A stretch of DNA of 64,000 nucleotides from Roseovarius sp. MMSF_3281. Its GTDB lineage: Bacteria > Pseudomonadota > Alphaproteobacteria > Rhodobacterales > Rhodobacteraceae. Location of the stretch: contig NZ_JASHIM010000023.1 in NCBI RefSeq assembly GCF_030733685.1, forward strand, positions 1 to 64,000, read 5' to 3'. Of this stretch, positions 7,431 to 16,685 are shown piece by piece. Made by a program: the position numbers and the translations under genes. Below the pieces are notes generated by a model, which made no database searches, was not told the DNA's origin, and saw only the letters and a program-made list of their open reading frames with translations. The first letter of the stretch is position 1. Each line of letters begins with the position of its first letter.

Positions 7431-8565
7431 GGACGGACGCCTCCGCCCGCAAAAGCGGCGCCGCCTTGCCGCCCGCATCAAATCCCACGACCCGATCACT
7501 GTCGGCGCGCAGGTGCATGAGATCGTCAGCGCGCAACCTGCCCCGCTCGGACGGCGGCAGACGCAGCGCCACCGGGCACGGCACACCGGGCACATCCAGG
7601 TGAACGAACAAATCGGAGCCGAGGTTCTCGATCAGCCGCACACGCCCCGACAAAAGTTCATTGTCATCGCAGGGTATCAAGGCCTCGGGCCGCACGCCGA
7701 GATGTTCGATCTGAGAACGTTCAGCCCGAAACCCTGTCTGCACACCATAGAGCCGGACGCTACCGGTGTCGTCTGTCTCGACAGGCAGGATGTTGATCGC
7801 GGGAGAACCGATGAATTGCGCGACGCGAATGTCGGCGGGATGGTCGTAAAGCGCATCCGGCGTGCCGACCTGCAATAGCTCGCCCTCCATCATCACCGCG
7901 ATCCGGTCGGACATGGTCATGGCCTCAGCCTGATCGTGGGTGACATAGACGAAGGTCGCGCCAAGGCAGCGGTTGAGCTGGGCAATCTCCGCGCGCATAT
8001 GTACCCGCATTTTCGCATCGAGGTTGGACAAGGGCTCATCGAGTAGAAAGGCCGAAGATTCGCGCACCAAGGCCCGCCCGACGGCGACGCGTTGACGTTG
8101 CCCACCCGACAGTTGCCCGGGTTTGCGGTCGAGAAGATGCGCGATGTCGAGCATCTCGGTGGCCTCGCGCACGGTTGTGGCGACCTCCTGACGCAGAGCC
8201 CGGCTGCCTGGCAGGAACGGTCCGATCCCGGGCAAACGCTGCGCCACCGAAAGCCGCCGCATAGTGAGCGGCACGGCGATGTTTTCGGCCACGGTCAAAT
8301 GCGGATAAAGCGCGTAGCTTTGAAATACCATCGCCAGATCGCGATCCGCCGCGCGCAGCCGATCAACCGGGCGCCCGCCGATAGACACCGTGCCGGAACT
8401 CTGCGTCTCGAGCCCCGCGAGGATGCGCAGAAGAGTGGATTTGCCACAGCCCGACGGCCCGACCAGCGACAGGAATTCACCATCGGCAATGTCGAGGCTC
8501 ACCCCCTTAAGCACATCGGTGCCGCCGAAGGACTTTTTGATCTTGTGCAATTGGACGGTTGCCAT
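7423..8565 (-). CDS. ABC importer ATPase (UgpC/MalK type)
   Basis: The 380-residue ATPase starts at ATG 8565. It shows Walker A GPSGCGKST near residue 37, the signature LSGGQRQR near 153, Walker B AFLLDEP near 173 and the H-loop VTHD near 209. Residues after about 240 form the regulatory OB-fold typical of MalK/UgpC. An insertion just before the signature, containing RLPGIGPFLPGSRALRQE, makes the helical domain longer than usual. It is the first gene of the leftward operon and is divergent from a LysR regulator with only 88 bp between the starts. Confidence 0.87.
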   Translation of the reverse strand: MATVQLHKIKKSFGGTDVLKGVSLDIADGEFLSLVGPSGCGKSTLLRILAGLETQSSGTVSIGGRPVDRLRAADRDLAMVFQSYALYPHLTVAENIAVPLTMRRLSVAQRLPGIGPFLPGSRALRQEVATTVREATEMLDIAHLLDRKPGQLSGGQRQRVAVGRALVRESSAFLLDEPLSNLDAKMRVHMRAEIAQLNRCLGATFVYVTHDQAEAMTMSDRIAVMMEGELLQVGTPDALYDHPADIRVAQFIGSPAINILPVETDDTGSVRLYGVQTGFRAERSQIEHLGVRPEALIPCDDNELLSGRVRLIENLGSDLFVHLDVPGVPCPVALRLPPSERGRLRADDLMHLRADSDRVVGFDAGGKAAPLLRAEASVHV

Positions 8566-8653
8566 AGGGGCCTCTCAAACATCGTTCGAGGGCGTCATAG
8601 GAAGTTTCTGCGACAGTCATGTTACAGTTACAGGCATCCCCTATAGGTACCGC

Positions 8654-9559
8654 ATGAAAACCTTGTCGCCGAAAGACATCCTCTCCGTACTGACGTTATC
8701 GCGCCTGCGCGCGCTCAATGCCGTGATGGAGACCGGCAGTTTCTCCGCCGCCGCCCGCCGAATGGGCGTGTCACAGGCCACCGTCAGCCAACAGATCCGC
8801 GATCTGGAACGCGCGCTCGGCGCAGACATGTTCAAACGCGCCGCAAATGACATGGTGCCAACCCGACTGTGCCAACAGATTTACCCATTGTCGCGCGAGA
8901 TAGAGGGTGGAGGATCAAAGATCGCCGAACTCCTGAGCCAGCATCAAAGCATGGACTCTGGCGAACTGCGTATCGGGCTGGGCAACCCGCTTCCCGGCAT
9001 GGCGCTGATCCGGAAATTTCGGGACCGTTTCCCCGGTGTCGAGGTTAAAATAGAAATGGGTAGTTGGGGACGGATCGTTGAAGCCGTCGGAGAAGGGCGG
9101 GTCGATGTCGGCGTTTTGCCCGAGTCCCCCGAACAAGCCCGATTTCAACGCAGAAAGATTCAAAGCCAATCTGTCGTCGTCATCGTTCCCCCGTCACACC
9201 CTCTTGCCTCACACTCAGTGATCTCCTGCTTCGAGCTTGCCAGCGAGCGTCTCATATTCCGCACGCTGGGATCTTCGACCCAACGCGTGGTGGACAACGC
9301 CTTTCGCAGCGCGGGCATACTCCCGCGCCCATCCATCGTCATGGACACTCGTGACGGCGTCCTTGATGCCGTCACTCAGGAGCTCGGTGTCGGTTTCATG
9401 TGGAGCAAAGGCGCCAGTCGTCCCGCCGATCTCGTTCAGATTCCCTGTCGTGAAATGCATCGAGAGCGGGACGATTATGTCTTTTGCCTGAGCGGAACTC
9501 CGGCCCCTCTGACGACGGCTTTTATGGCCTTAGACGTTTCGCCCCAAGACAGTTCTTAA
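8654..9559 (+). CDS. LysR-family transcriptional regulator
   Basis: The start is ATG 8654, giving 301 residues; sequence upstream in the same frame is antisense to the ATPase gene. Residues 10-70 form the winged helix-turn-helix: LSRLRALNAVMETGSFSAAA followed by RRMGVSQATVSQQIRDLERA. The remainder is a LysR substrate-binding domain with SGELRIGLGNPLPGMALI near residue 97. It is divergent from the ugp-like operon, the usual position of a LysR controller of the adjacent genes. Regulation of that importer by its substrate or a derivative is inferred. Confidence 0.86.
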   Translation: MKTLSPKDILSVLTLSRLRALNAVMETGSFSAAARRMGVSQATVSQQIRDLERALGADMFKRAANDMVPTRLCQQIYPLSREIEGGGSKIAELLSQHQSMDSGELRIGLGNPLPGMALIRKFRDRFPGVEVKIEMGSWGRIVEAVGEGRVDVGVLPESPEQARFQRRKIQSQSVVVIVPPSHPLASHSVISCFELASERLIFRTLGSSTQRVVDNAFRSAGILPRPSIVMDTRDGVLDAVTQELGVGFMWSKGASRPADLVQIPCREMHRERDDYVFCLSGTPAPLTTAFMALDVSPQDSS

Positions 9560-9910
9560 TGGCCCGAAGCTGCCTGTCACACTCGCCAGGACGAACGGCT
9601 GCTTCGAGTCTTCTTACCGACTGAACATTTGTACAAATTTATATTTCTGGAACTTTCGTGTGAAAGACACTGGCGCGGCCGAAGGGCGGGCGAACAAAAC
9701 TGATCAAACTTTCAAAATTGACCGAACGGCAAATCGCCCACATGTAAGGTGCCCTGCGATGAAAGGGTGAGCTGACCACCAACGTGGTCTTGTGCATTGC
9801 CGCCGCTTTGCGGGTACAAACTGAAAGCCCACTTTGCGATCCGCCTCTTTCTGAATTAGACTTGGCTGCGCTGCCAAAGGTCAGCAGCTGTAGCTGCTGC
9901 AATTGACCTG
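9560..9910. other. Non-coding interval with a stem-loop
   Basis: No gene is supported in this 351-bp stretch between convergent genes. Near its right end, 9879-9908 can fold into a stem with arms GGTCA/TGACC enclosing a tight GCAGC/GCTGC hairpin. The interval may hold decayed sequence; its function is unknown. Confidence 0.4.
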
Positions 9911-9939
9911 AAAAGGCCCACCGTCATAGCGGGCCTTTT
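9911..9939. terminator. Bidirectional rho-independent terminator
   Basis: AAAAGGCCC at 9911-9919 pairs perfectly with GGGCCTTTT at 9931-9939 across an 11-nt loop. The A/T-rich outer ends provide a U-tract on both strands. It lies 20 bp beyond the stop of the leftward dehydrogenase gene. Confidence 0.8.
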
Positions 9940-9958
9940 CGGGTATAGTGTGTCCCGC

Positions 9959-11122
9959 TTAAGTGGGTACAATGACGCCGGGCAGGTCGTTCACCAGCAT
10001 GGTATCAGATGGCTGGAAGTGGATGACAGACCGGATGGACTTGCCAGCGTGCAGCAGGTCGAACGCGGTATTAATCTGGTCATGGGTCATGTTGTGGGTG
10101 ATGTAGGGATCGACATCGAAATCGCCACGCAGCCATTCATCCACCATACCGGGCAACTGGCTGCGTCCCAGCACACCGCCAAAGGCCGAACCGCGCCAGA
10201 CCCGGCCAGTGACCAGCTGGAAGGGGCGCGTGGCAATCTCTTCACCAGCACCGGCCACGCCGATCACGGTGCATTCACCCCAGCCTTTGTGGCAGCATTC
10301 CAAGGCCGAACGCATCACGTTGACGTTGCCAATGCATTCAAAGGAATAATCGACTCCGCCGTCGGTCATTTCGACGATCACGTCCTGAATGGGCTGTGAA
10401 AAGCCCGCCGGGTTGATGCACTCATGTGCGCCAAGTGACTTGGCCAGTGCAAACTTGTTCGGGTTGGTGTCGATGCCAATGATGCGGGACGCGCCCTGCA
10501 TCTTGGCGCCTTGAATAACGGCCATGCCCACAGCGCCCAGCCCGAAGACCGCAACCGTCGCCCCCGGTTCAACCTTGGCCGTGTTTCGAACTGCGCCCAT
10601 GCCGGTGGGAATGGCGCAGCCCATGACCGAAGCCTTCGCCAGTGGCGCTTCCTTAGAGATTTTCGCCACCGCGATCTCGGGCAGAACAGTGTATTCGCTA
10701 AAGGTTGAGGTGCCCATATAATGATGGATCATCTTGCCCTTGTAGCTGAACCGCGAGGTGCCGTCGGGCATCACGCCTTGGCCTTGGGTCTTACGAATGG
10801 TCTGGCAGAGGTTGGTCTTGCCGGATTTGATATACGGGCAATTCGGATCCTCGGGCGTGTAGAGCGGGATGACATGATCGCCGGGCTTCAGCGAGGTCAC
10901 GCCCTTGCCCAGTTCCTCGACGATGCCGACGGCCTCATGACCGAGAACAGCGGGGAACAGCCCCTCGGGGTCGGCGCCCGACAGGGTGAACATGTCGGTG
11001 TGGCACAGGCTGGTCGTGACGATGCGGATGAGGACTTCACCCTCTTTGGGTCCGTCAAGATCGATCTCTTCGATTTCCAGCGGGCGGTTCGGTTCCCAAG
11101 CGATGGCGGCACGGGTTTTCAT
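9959..11122 (-). CDS. Class III alcohol dehydrogenase / S-(hydroxymethyl)glutathione dehydrogenase
   Basis: The 387-residue medium-chain dehydrogenase starts at ATG 11122. Catalytic zinc ligands are present in SLCHTD near residue 39, GHEAVG near 62 and MGCAIPTG near 168. The coenzyme motif is GLGAVG near 194-199. The class III signature after the structural-zinc lobe, [15 protein letters not shown], supports glutathione-dependent formaldehyde oxidation. Oddly, the structural-zinc lobe reads [18 protein letters not shown]: two of its usual four cysteines are replaced by Asp and Ile. The C-terminus also extends about 15 residues beyond the usual end. The gene is divergent from a GlxA-type regulator. 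A different alcohol or aldehyde adduct substrate is possible. Confidence 0.8.
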   Translation of the reverse strand: MKTRAAIAWEPNRPLEIEEIDLDGPKEGEVLIRIVTTSLCHTDMFTLSGADPEGLFPAVLGHEAVGIVEELGKGVTSLKPGDHVIPLYTPEDPNCPYIKSGKTNLCQTIRKTQGQGVMPDGTSRFSYKGKMIHHYMGTSTFSEYTVLPEIAVAKISKEAPLAKASVMGCAIPTGMGAVRNTAKVEPGATVAVFGLGAVGMAVIQGAKMQGASRIIGIDTNPNKFALAKSLGAHECINPAGFSQPIQDVIVEMTDGGVDYSFECIGNVNVMRSALECCHKGWGECTVIGVAGAGEEIATRPFQLVTGRVWRGSAFGGVLGRSQLPGMVDEWLRGDFDVDPYITHNMTHDQINTAFDLLHAGKSIRSVIHFQPSDTMLVNDLPGVIVPT

Positions 11123-11243
11123 GGCGTTACTCTCTGTTAAAGTGCTATCGCCTGACGTTATAATATCACGGCTTGATGTCGAGGCGTTCTATCCCTCGCA
11201 TCTGGCCAATCAACGGGCTGTATTGGCCACATAGGGGGCAGGC

Positions 11244-12266
11244 ATGTCAGCAGATCAGAAACTTGCATCCAGGATGGACCAGCGGCGGCAAGTGGCGCTG
11301 GTTGTCTATCAGGGTTTCAAGACATTGGAAGCAACGGGGCCGCTTAGCGTTTTGGGTTATGCCTCGCGGCATTTGGCCGACGCGGGGTTTGCCGGAGGAT
11401 ATGATGTCACCATCGCAGCACCCGATTCCGGCAAGATCCCGTCAGATACGGCGATGTCCCTTGAGGCGACGGTCGCACTTGAAGAGCTTGCCGTTCCCGA
11501 TACTGTCTTGATCGCCGGAGCCGCCCGGATCGAAGAGGTTCTGTGCGGGCAGCAGGTGCTGGTGGACTGGTGCCGCGAGAACGGGCCACGTTTTCGACGT
11601 TGCGCCGCACTTTGTACCGGGTCTTTCTTTCTGGCCGAGGCCGGTCTGCTGGACGGGCAGCGCGCCGCCACTCATTGGAATTATGCAGAACGGTTGCGCC
11701 AGCGCTTTCCTCAGGTCGAGGTAGATGCCGATGCGATCTTTTTACAGGCGGGGCATTTCTGGACCTCTGCGGGAGTGACGGCGGCGATTGACCTGACTCT
11801 GGCCTTTGTCGAACAGGACTACGGCCGCGATATCGCGCTAAGCGTCGCGCGGGATATGGTGATGTACCTAAAACGTCCCGGTGGACAGTCGCAATTCAGC
11901 GCATTGTTAACAGGGCAGATGGCGGGCGCGACCAGTATGAACGAGGTTCTGACCTGGATGAGCGAACGGTTGGATCAACCGCTGACCCTGAACGACATTG
12001 CGACCGAACAAGGCATGAGTGTGCGCAGCCTGACGCGCGCGTTCACGGAGCAGTTCGGGGCCGCGCCCATGGCCATGTTGGAGGTGCTGAGGTGTGATCG
12101 GGCCAAGGCACTGCTGCTGGACACGGATTTGCCGCTAAAAACCGTGGCCTATCGCGCTGGATTTCGCTCGGACGAGCAAATGCGCAAGGCCTTTCGCCGC
12201 CGCTTCGCGCTTTCACCGCGCGACTATCGCGCACGGTTTTCTACCTCCGGCACGAAGCAAGGATAG
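11244..12266 (+). CDS. GlxA-family transcriptional regulator (DJ-1/PfpI + AraC)
   Basis: The 340-residue protein starts at ATG 11244. Residues 15-190 are a DJ-1/PfpI-like domain: VALVVYQGFKTLEATGPLSV at the start and a nucleophile-elbow-like segment CAALCTGSFFLAEAG near 117. Residues 230-335 are an AraC/XylS DNA-binding domain with two helix-turn-helix units, LTLNDIATEQGMSVRSLTRA and LKTVAYRAGFRSDEQMRKAF. This is the GlxA architecture, whose members often respond to small nitrogenous or aldehyde metabolites. It is divergent from the alcohol dehydrogenase gene (121 bp between starts), so control of that gene is likely. The effector is unknown. Confidence 0.87.
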   Translation: MSADQKLASRMDQRRQVALVVYQGFKTLEATGPLSVLGYASRHLADAGFAGGYDVTIAAPDSGKIPSDTAMSLEATVALEELAVPDTVLIAGAARIEEVLCGQQVLVDWCRENGPRFRRCAALCTGSFFLAEAGLLDGQRAATHWNYAERLRQRFPQVEVDADAIFLQAGHFWTSAGVTAAIDLTLAFVEQDYGRDIALSVARDMVMYLKRPGGQSQFSALLTGQMAGATSMNEVLTWMSERLDQPLTLNDIATEQGMSVRSLTRAFTEQFGAAPMAMLEVLRCDRAKALLLDTDLPLKTVAYRAGFRSDEQMRKAFRRRFALSPRDYRARFSTSGTKQG

Positions 12267-12299
12267 CGCCCTAAGGCAACAGTCCCTGGGGCGCCCAAG

Positions 12300-12947
12300 T
12301 CAGTGTATATATGCGGTTTCGGCCTCTTTTTCAGGCTCCTCGACAGGATCAAGCACCAGCAAGAGTCGTGTTTCTCCCGTGCCCACAATGGGGGGCGAGC
12401 GGTGCAACAATCCCGAGACCGGGGTTTCAGGCCAGCGGGTGCCGCGCAGGATGATCGGCGATCCTGTCGGCACGGTCATGATCTGCTCGGGTTCCTGTCC
12501 ACCTTCTGAAAGACCATATTGCGTGCCTGTCCCGCGATATGTGCAAACCAGTCGGGCGGTCACGGCATCGATATGGAACTTGCGACAGGCATTGGTGTTA
12601 ATCACGTCAAACCGAAGCCGAAGATAAGTCGTGTTCATAAGGTTTGCGAAGATCGACGCCAGTGCGGAGGCATCCTCGATTAGCAGGTTACATTCCGAAG
12701 ACTCCGGTGTCCCGCACTGGCGGGCAATATTAATCAACGCATCACAGACTGCCTCTGGCCGCAGGATCATCCTCGCTCTTGGCAATTGTTCCGGCGGCAG
12801 TGCATCAATCCAACGCTGGAATCGCGCAAGCGGCGCGCGCTGCCAGACCGTGGCGGCGCAGGCTGGATTTTTAATGGCGGTCAGGCCGTTCGGATCGGCG
12901 GCCAAAGCCGTGCAGTCATCGTGCGCGGGGAGCTTGTCGAGTATCAT
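12300..12947 (-). CDS. DUF1826 family protein
   Basis: The 215-residue soluble protein starts at ATG 12947. Its features fit DUF1826: a central LRLRFDVINTNACRKFHIDA segment near residue 110, then RLVCTYRGTGTQYG, and a C-terminal LLHRSPPIVGTGETRLLLVL. The H-x-D and C-R-K-F-H elements suggest a metal-binding cupin-like or dioxygenase-like pocket, but its activity is unknown. Genes of this family are often found beside COG0523 chaperones in zinc-responsive clusters, and here it is the last gene of such a unit. It follows the preceding gene by 28 bp. Confidence 0.72.
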   Translation of the reverse strand: MILDKLPAHDDCTALAADPNGLTAIKNPACAATVWQRAPLARFQRWIDALPPEQLPRARMILRPEAVCDALINIARQCGTPESSECNLLIEDASALASIFANLMNTTYLRLRFDVINTNACRKFHIDAVTARLVCTYRGTGTQYGLSEGGQEPEQIMTVPTGSPIILRGTRWPETPVSGLLHRSPPIVGTGETRLLLVLDPVEEPEKEAETAYIH

Positions 12948-12975
12948 CGGCTGTGTCCTTTTTCAGGTGTTGTTT

Positions 12976-13473
12976 TCAGGGCTGGAACGGCAGTGACGAA
13001 TGGTGAAGGACGATGCGCAAGGTGCCTGTTTCGTCCTTTTTGTAGCCAAAGCTCTTGTCCACCGTGGTGACGGAGCCGTCCTTGTTGGTTAGCTTGATCC
13101 AGCCCATCCACATTGCGACATCGCCTTGAATGAACGTCGTAGAGGTGATGCTTTCGGACGCTCGCCAGCCCATGATCGCAAAGCCGTTGTCGTGCGGATA
13201 TTCCTCGGAATGGCCGCAGAAATAGGCCAACGCGCCCGCCTTGGTCGGTCGGAATGTTTGCGCACCGCTGGCCATGGTGGGTTTGAACAGCACCGGCCCC
13301 AGATTGTAGCCATAGTAACTGTCGATGTTGGCCGAGGCGACCTTGCGGGCGGCTTCGATGCCGCCATCATCAAAGGCCTTTGAGATGGCAATCTTGCCGT
13401 TGCCCCAGGTGGTCAGGGCTTTTTTGATGTCGTCTTGGGTAATCTGCAACGGGTGATCCTCTTTTGGTGTCAC
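12976..13473 (-). CDS. NTF2/SnoaL-like protein of the zinc island
   Basis: The likely start is GTG 13473, overlapping the thrS stop by 4 nt (GTGA), which implies coupled translation of 165 residues. The sequence contains [20 protein letters not shown] near the N-terminus, [18 protein letters not shown] near 53-70 and a C-terminal [15 protein letters not shown]. The fold looks like an NTF2/SnoaL-type alpha+beta cone. Similar proteins are sometimes labelled phosphoribosyl-AMP cyclohydrolase in databases, but no HisI motif is visible here. No signal peptide is present, although relatives can carry one. The HH pair near the C-terminus could bind metal. The function is unknown. Confidence 0.6.
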   Translation of the reverse strand: MTPKEDHPLQITQDDIKKALTTWGNGKIAISKAFDDGGIEAARKVASANIDSYYGYNLGPVLFKPTMASGAQTFRPTKAGALAYFCGHSEEYPHDNGFAIMGWRASESITSTTFIQGDVAMWMGWIKLTNKDGSVTTVDKSFGYKKDETGTLRIVLHHSSLPFQP

Positions 13474-15413
13474 AGGAAGGCCGCTCCGCCGTTAACGCGG
13501 CCCGCCGGGGGCTGCGTCTTGGCGATGAGCGCCTGCATAGCCTCATCCAATGGCATGGTTCGGGTTTTGTCGTCGCCGTGACGGCGTATGGTGACGCTGC
13601 GCTCTTCGGCCTCCCTCCCGCCAAGCGCGATCTGAACGGGGATTTTTTGCAACGCATGTTCGCGCACCTTGTAGCCGATCTTTTCGTTGCGCAGATCGAC
13701 TTCCACCCTCAGTCCGGCGGCCTTGAACGCAGCGGCGACCTCGGTCGCCCATTCATCCGCAGCCCCCGTGACCGTGGCCACCACCACCTGTACCGGCGCC
13801 AACCACAGCGGCAGGTGGCCTGCGTGGTGTTCGATCAGAATGCCGGTGAATCGTTCCAGCGACCCAAAAAGCGCGCGGTGCAGCATGACCGGTGCCAGCT
13901 TGTCGCCTGATGGGGCCACATAGGTCGTGCCAAAGCGTTCAGGCAGATTGAAATCAACCTGAAGTGTGCCGCATTGCCAATCCCGCCCGATGGCGTCGCG
14001 CAACACATATTCCAGCTTTGGCCCGTAAAACGCGCCTTCACCCTCAAAAATCGTATAGGGGTGGCCTGCCTGATCCAGCGCCGTTCGCAGCGCACCTTCG
14101 GAGCGGTCCCAGCTTTCATCGCTGCCGATGCGGTTTTCCGGGCGGGTCGAGAGCTTGATGCGCACGTTGTCAAACCCGAAATCTCGGTAGATCGACAGGA
14201 CCAGATCATTGACCTTCAGGCATTCTTCGGTCAGCTGTTCGGGCGTGCAATAGATATGTGCGTCATCCTGGGTGAAACTGCGCACCCGCAACAGCCCATG
14301 CAGCGCGCCCGAGGGTTCATAGCGATGCACCTTGCCAAACTCGGCGATCTTTAGCGGCAGGTCCCGGTAGCTTTTGGTACCTTGCTCATAGATCAGCATG
14401 TGGCCAGGGCAGTTCATCGGTTTCAGGGCATAATCGCGGTCATCCTCGGTCTTGGCGAGAAACATGTTCTGGCGATAGTTCTGCCAATGGCCCGAGGTTT
14501 CCCAAAGCGCGCGGTCCATAATGTCGGGCGAGTTCACCTCGACATAGCCCGCGTCCTCTTGTCGGTCGCGCATGTAGCCGATCAACGTCTGGAACAGGCG
14601 CCAGCCCTTCGGGTGCCAGAACACTGAACCGGGTGCCACCTCTTCGAAATGAAACAGGTTCATCTCGCGGCCCAGCTTGCGGTGATCGCGCTTTTCGGCC
14701 TCGGCCATCATCATCATATGCGCATCCAGCGCGGCTTTGTCAGCAAATGCGACTCCGTAGATACGGCTGAGCATCTGGTTGTCGCTGTCACCGCGCCAAT
14801 AGGCCCCCGCAACGCGTGTCAGCTTGAACGCTGCGCCGACATCCCCCGTCGTGCGCATATGCGGCCCGCGACACAGATCCAGCCAGTCGCCCTGACGATA
14901 GATCTTGACCGCCTCGCCCTCGGGGATCGCGTCGAGCAGCGCCAGTTTGTAGGGTTCGCCTGCGGCTTCAAAATGCTGCTGCGCCTGTTCGCGGGTCCAT
15001 TCCTCGCAGGTAAAGGGCGTCTTGGCAGCAATGATCTGGCGCATTTTCTTTTCGATGACGGGCAGATCTTCGGGCGTGAACGGCGTGTCGCGCTCAAAAT
15101 CATAGTAAAAGCCATGTTCAATGGCGGGACCGATGGCAGTCCTGGTGCCGGGCCAAAGTGCCTGCACGGCTTCGGCCAGGATATGGGCAAGGTCATGCCG
15201 GATCAGGTCCAGCGCACGCGGATCGTCGCGCGACAGCAATTCCACCTTCGCCCCATCGGGCAAGGGCGCCGATAGATCAACAACCGTGCCATCGACAACT
15301 GCGGCCACCGTGCGCTTGGCAAGGCTGGGGCTGATGGATGCCGCAAGATCAGCGGCGCTACTGAATGGTTCAAGCGCACGGGTCGCGCCATCGGGCAGGT
15401 GAACTTGGATCAT
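13470..15413 (-). CDS. thrS: Threonyl-tRNA synthetase, zinc-island copy
   Basis: The start is placed at ATG 15413, giving 647 residues; a TTG seven codons upstream is an alternative. The full ThrRS architecture is present: a TGS domain at 1-60, an editing domain with [11 protein letters not shown] near residue 72, and a class II catalytic core. The catalytic zinc ligands are conserved: Cys in MNCPGHM, His in DDAHIYC and His in LHRALFGS. The C-terminal anticodon domain is complete. It charges tRNA-Thr in the cytoplasm. It lies 32 bp behind a COG0523 GTPase gene whose promoter bears a Zur-like box. Second ThrRS copies under Zur control are described in other bacteria, for example the cyanobacterium Anabaena, so this may be a zinc-limitation spare. 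Whether another thrS exists in this genome cannot be seen here. Confidence 0.9.
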   Translation of the reverse strand: MIQVHLPDGATRALEPFSSAADLAASISPSLAKRTVAAVVDGTVVDLSAPLPDGAKVELLSRDDPRALDLIRHDLAHILAEAVQALWPGTRTAIGPAIEHGFYYDFERDTPFTPEDLPVIEKKMRQIIAAKTPFTCEEWTREQAQQHFEAAGEPYKLALLDAIPEGEAVKIYRQGDWLDLCRGPHMRTTGDVGAAFKLTRVAGAYWRGDSDNQMLSRIYGVAFADKAALDAHMMMMAEAEKRDHRKLGREMNLFHFEEVAPGSVFWHPKGWRLFQTLIGYMRDRQEDAGYVEVNSPDIMDRALWETSGHWQNYRQNMFLAKTEDDRDYALKPMNCPGHMLIYEQGTKSYRDLPLKIAEFGKVHRYEPSGALHGLLRVRSFTQDDAHIYCTPEQLTEECLKVNDLVLSIYRDFGFDNVRIKLSTRPENRIGSDESWDRSEGALRTALDQAGHPYTIFEGEGAFYGPKLEYVLRDAIGRDWQCGTLQVDFNLPERFGTTYVAPSGDKLAPVMLHRALFGSLERFTGILIEHHAGHLPLWLAPVQVVVATVTGAADEWATEVAAAFKAAGLRVEVDLRNEKIGYKVREHALQKIPVQIALGGREAEERSVTIRRHGDDKTRTMPLDEAMQALIAKTQPPAGRVNGGAAFL

Positions 15414-15445
15414 TCGGGGGTCTTTCTTTGGCAAGGCAGGATGGG

Positions 15446-16594
15446 TCAGAATGGCATTTCGATGGTATCAACCATCATGCCGCCGGAAATATCTGCTGAT
15501 GCCGTGCCCTCTGCGGGGCGCATCAAGAGCATGTCGAGGCTGGCCTTCAGATCGGCCTCTGACATGTCGCGGGCGATGACGACCACGCGGCTGGTCGTGT
15601 CTTGCCCAAACCAGCTTTTTAACGGGACGGGCGAGTCAAAGATGTGCTGCACACCATGAAAAACCAAAGGATATTGCAATCCTTCGACATGCAGGATTCC
15701 CTTCATACGCAGGATGTTCGAACCCTTTAACGCGATCAGCGTATCCAGCCAGAAGTCGAAGACATTCGCAGGAATTGGCTCTTTTACCTCGATCGAGGCG
15801 GAGCTGATCCGGTGATCATGGGGGGCCTGTTCGGCAGGCGCAGATGGGGTGAATGTCATCGGCGCTGCGGGTTTTGCAACAAAGCCCGAAAGGCCCGCCA
15901 GCGGATCAGGTTTGGCCAACGCTGGCGCCATACCCAACCAAGTGTCCACGTCAGAAGAACTCACGCCTTCGCGCATCGCGGAGAGGCCCCAAAGTGTCCC
16001 AACAGGAACGCGTCCTTGGTCCGCACGGATGCGCCGGGCCGAAGCATTGATCCCTTCCAGCCGCTTTTCAAATCGGGACAGGTCAAAAGGCTCGACCAGA
16101 TCGGTTTTCGACAGGATCAACACATCGGCCATGGCGACCTGATGAACCGCCTCAAACTGCTGATCGAGCGTTTTCATCCCCGTCGCCGCATCCGCCAGCG
16201 TCACCACACCGTCCAGCCGAAACGCCTGCGCGATCTTGTAGTCGGTGGCGAGCGTATGGACGATTGGACCGGGATCAGCGATGCCGCTGGTTTCGATCAC
16301 TACCCTGTCAAACTCTATCGTTCCAGCACAGCGCCTTTCTATCAATCCGCTAAGAGTCTTGGCCAAATCCCCCAGTATCGCGCAGCACAGGCAACCTGAT
16401 TGCAGCAATACGGTTTCCTCGGTCGCCTCCTCGATTAGGTCGTGATCAAGCCCCACATCACCAAATTCATTCATGATAACAACAATGCGACCTGCCTGCG
16501 GATCGCGGATCAGATGATTCAGTAGCGTCGTTTTGCCTGCGCCAAGAAAGCCGGTCATCAAAGTGACCGGAATTCGATTGTCCTGCTCTACCAT
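15446..16594 (-). CDS. COG0523 (CobW-like) GTPase, putative zinc metallochaperone
   Basis: The 382-residue G3E GTPase starts at ATG 16594. It shows Walker [10 protein letters not shown] near residue 14, the metal-binding CXCC motif GCLCCAI near 67, Walker B-like [10 protein letters not shown] near 98, and SKTD in place of the usual NKXD near 160. A histidine-containing linker (APHDH) precedes the C-terminal CobW_C domain. Proteins of this class use GTP to deliver zinc to client enzymes during starvation (ZigA, ZagA, ZNG1). It is the first gene of the leftward arm, 52 bp from a Zur-like palindrome. The clients may be neighbouring zinc enzymes such as ThrS; this is inferred. Confidence 0.85.
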   Translation of the reverse strand: MVEQDNRIPVTLMTGFLGAGKTTLLNHLIRDPQAGRIVVIMNEFGDVGLDHDLIEEATEETVLLQSGCLCCAILGDLAKTLSGLIERRCAGTIEFDRVVIETSGIADPGPIVHTLATDYKIAQAFRLDGVVTLADAATGMKTLDQQFEAVHQVAMADVLILSKTDLVEPFDLSRFEKRLEGINASARRIRADQGRVPVGTLWGLSAMREGVSSSDVDTWLGMAPALAKPDPLAGLSGFVAKPAAPMTFTPSAPAEQAPHDHRISSASIEVKEPIPANVFDFWLDTLIALKGSNILRMKGILHVEGLQYPLVFHGVQHIFDSPVPLKSWFGQDTTSRVVVIARDMSEADLKASLDMLLMRPAEGTASADISGGMMVDTIEMPF

Positions 16595-16645
16595 CCTTGC
16601 GTCTGCCTCTTTACAACTCTATTGGCGTCATTCACGATAAGATAT

Positions 16646-16658
16646 GTTATATCATAAC
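16646..16658. promoter_or_regulatory. Zur-box-like palindrome
   Basis: GTTATATCATAAC is a perfect 5-3-5 inverted repeat. With its flanks (ATGTTATATCATAACTC) it closely resembles proteobacterial Zur boxes of the form TGTTATA-N-TATAACA. It lies in the 91-bp region between the divergent COG0523 and hisI-like genes and could control both arms. No other copy was noticed in the island. Confidence 0.75.
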
Positions 16659-16685
16659 TCAACGCAATAAGCCGAAGAAACCACG

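Noticed and set aside
7431..7595. Upstream extension of the UgpA-like permease
   Set aside because: The 55 extra residues lie inside the ATPase gene in another frame and are Arg/Cys-rich noise; ATG 7430 gives a normal permease.
9639..9902. 87-codon leftward frame between the LysR and dehydrogenase genes
   Set aside because: There is no domain, no ribosome-binding site and unlikely composition; the interval looks non-coding.
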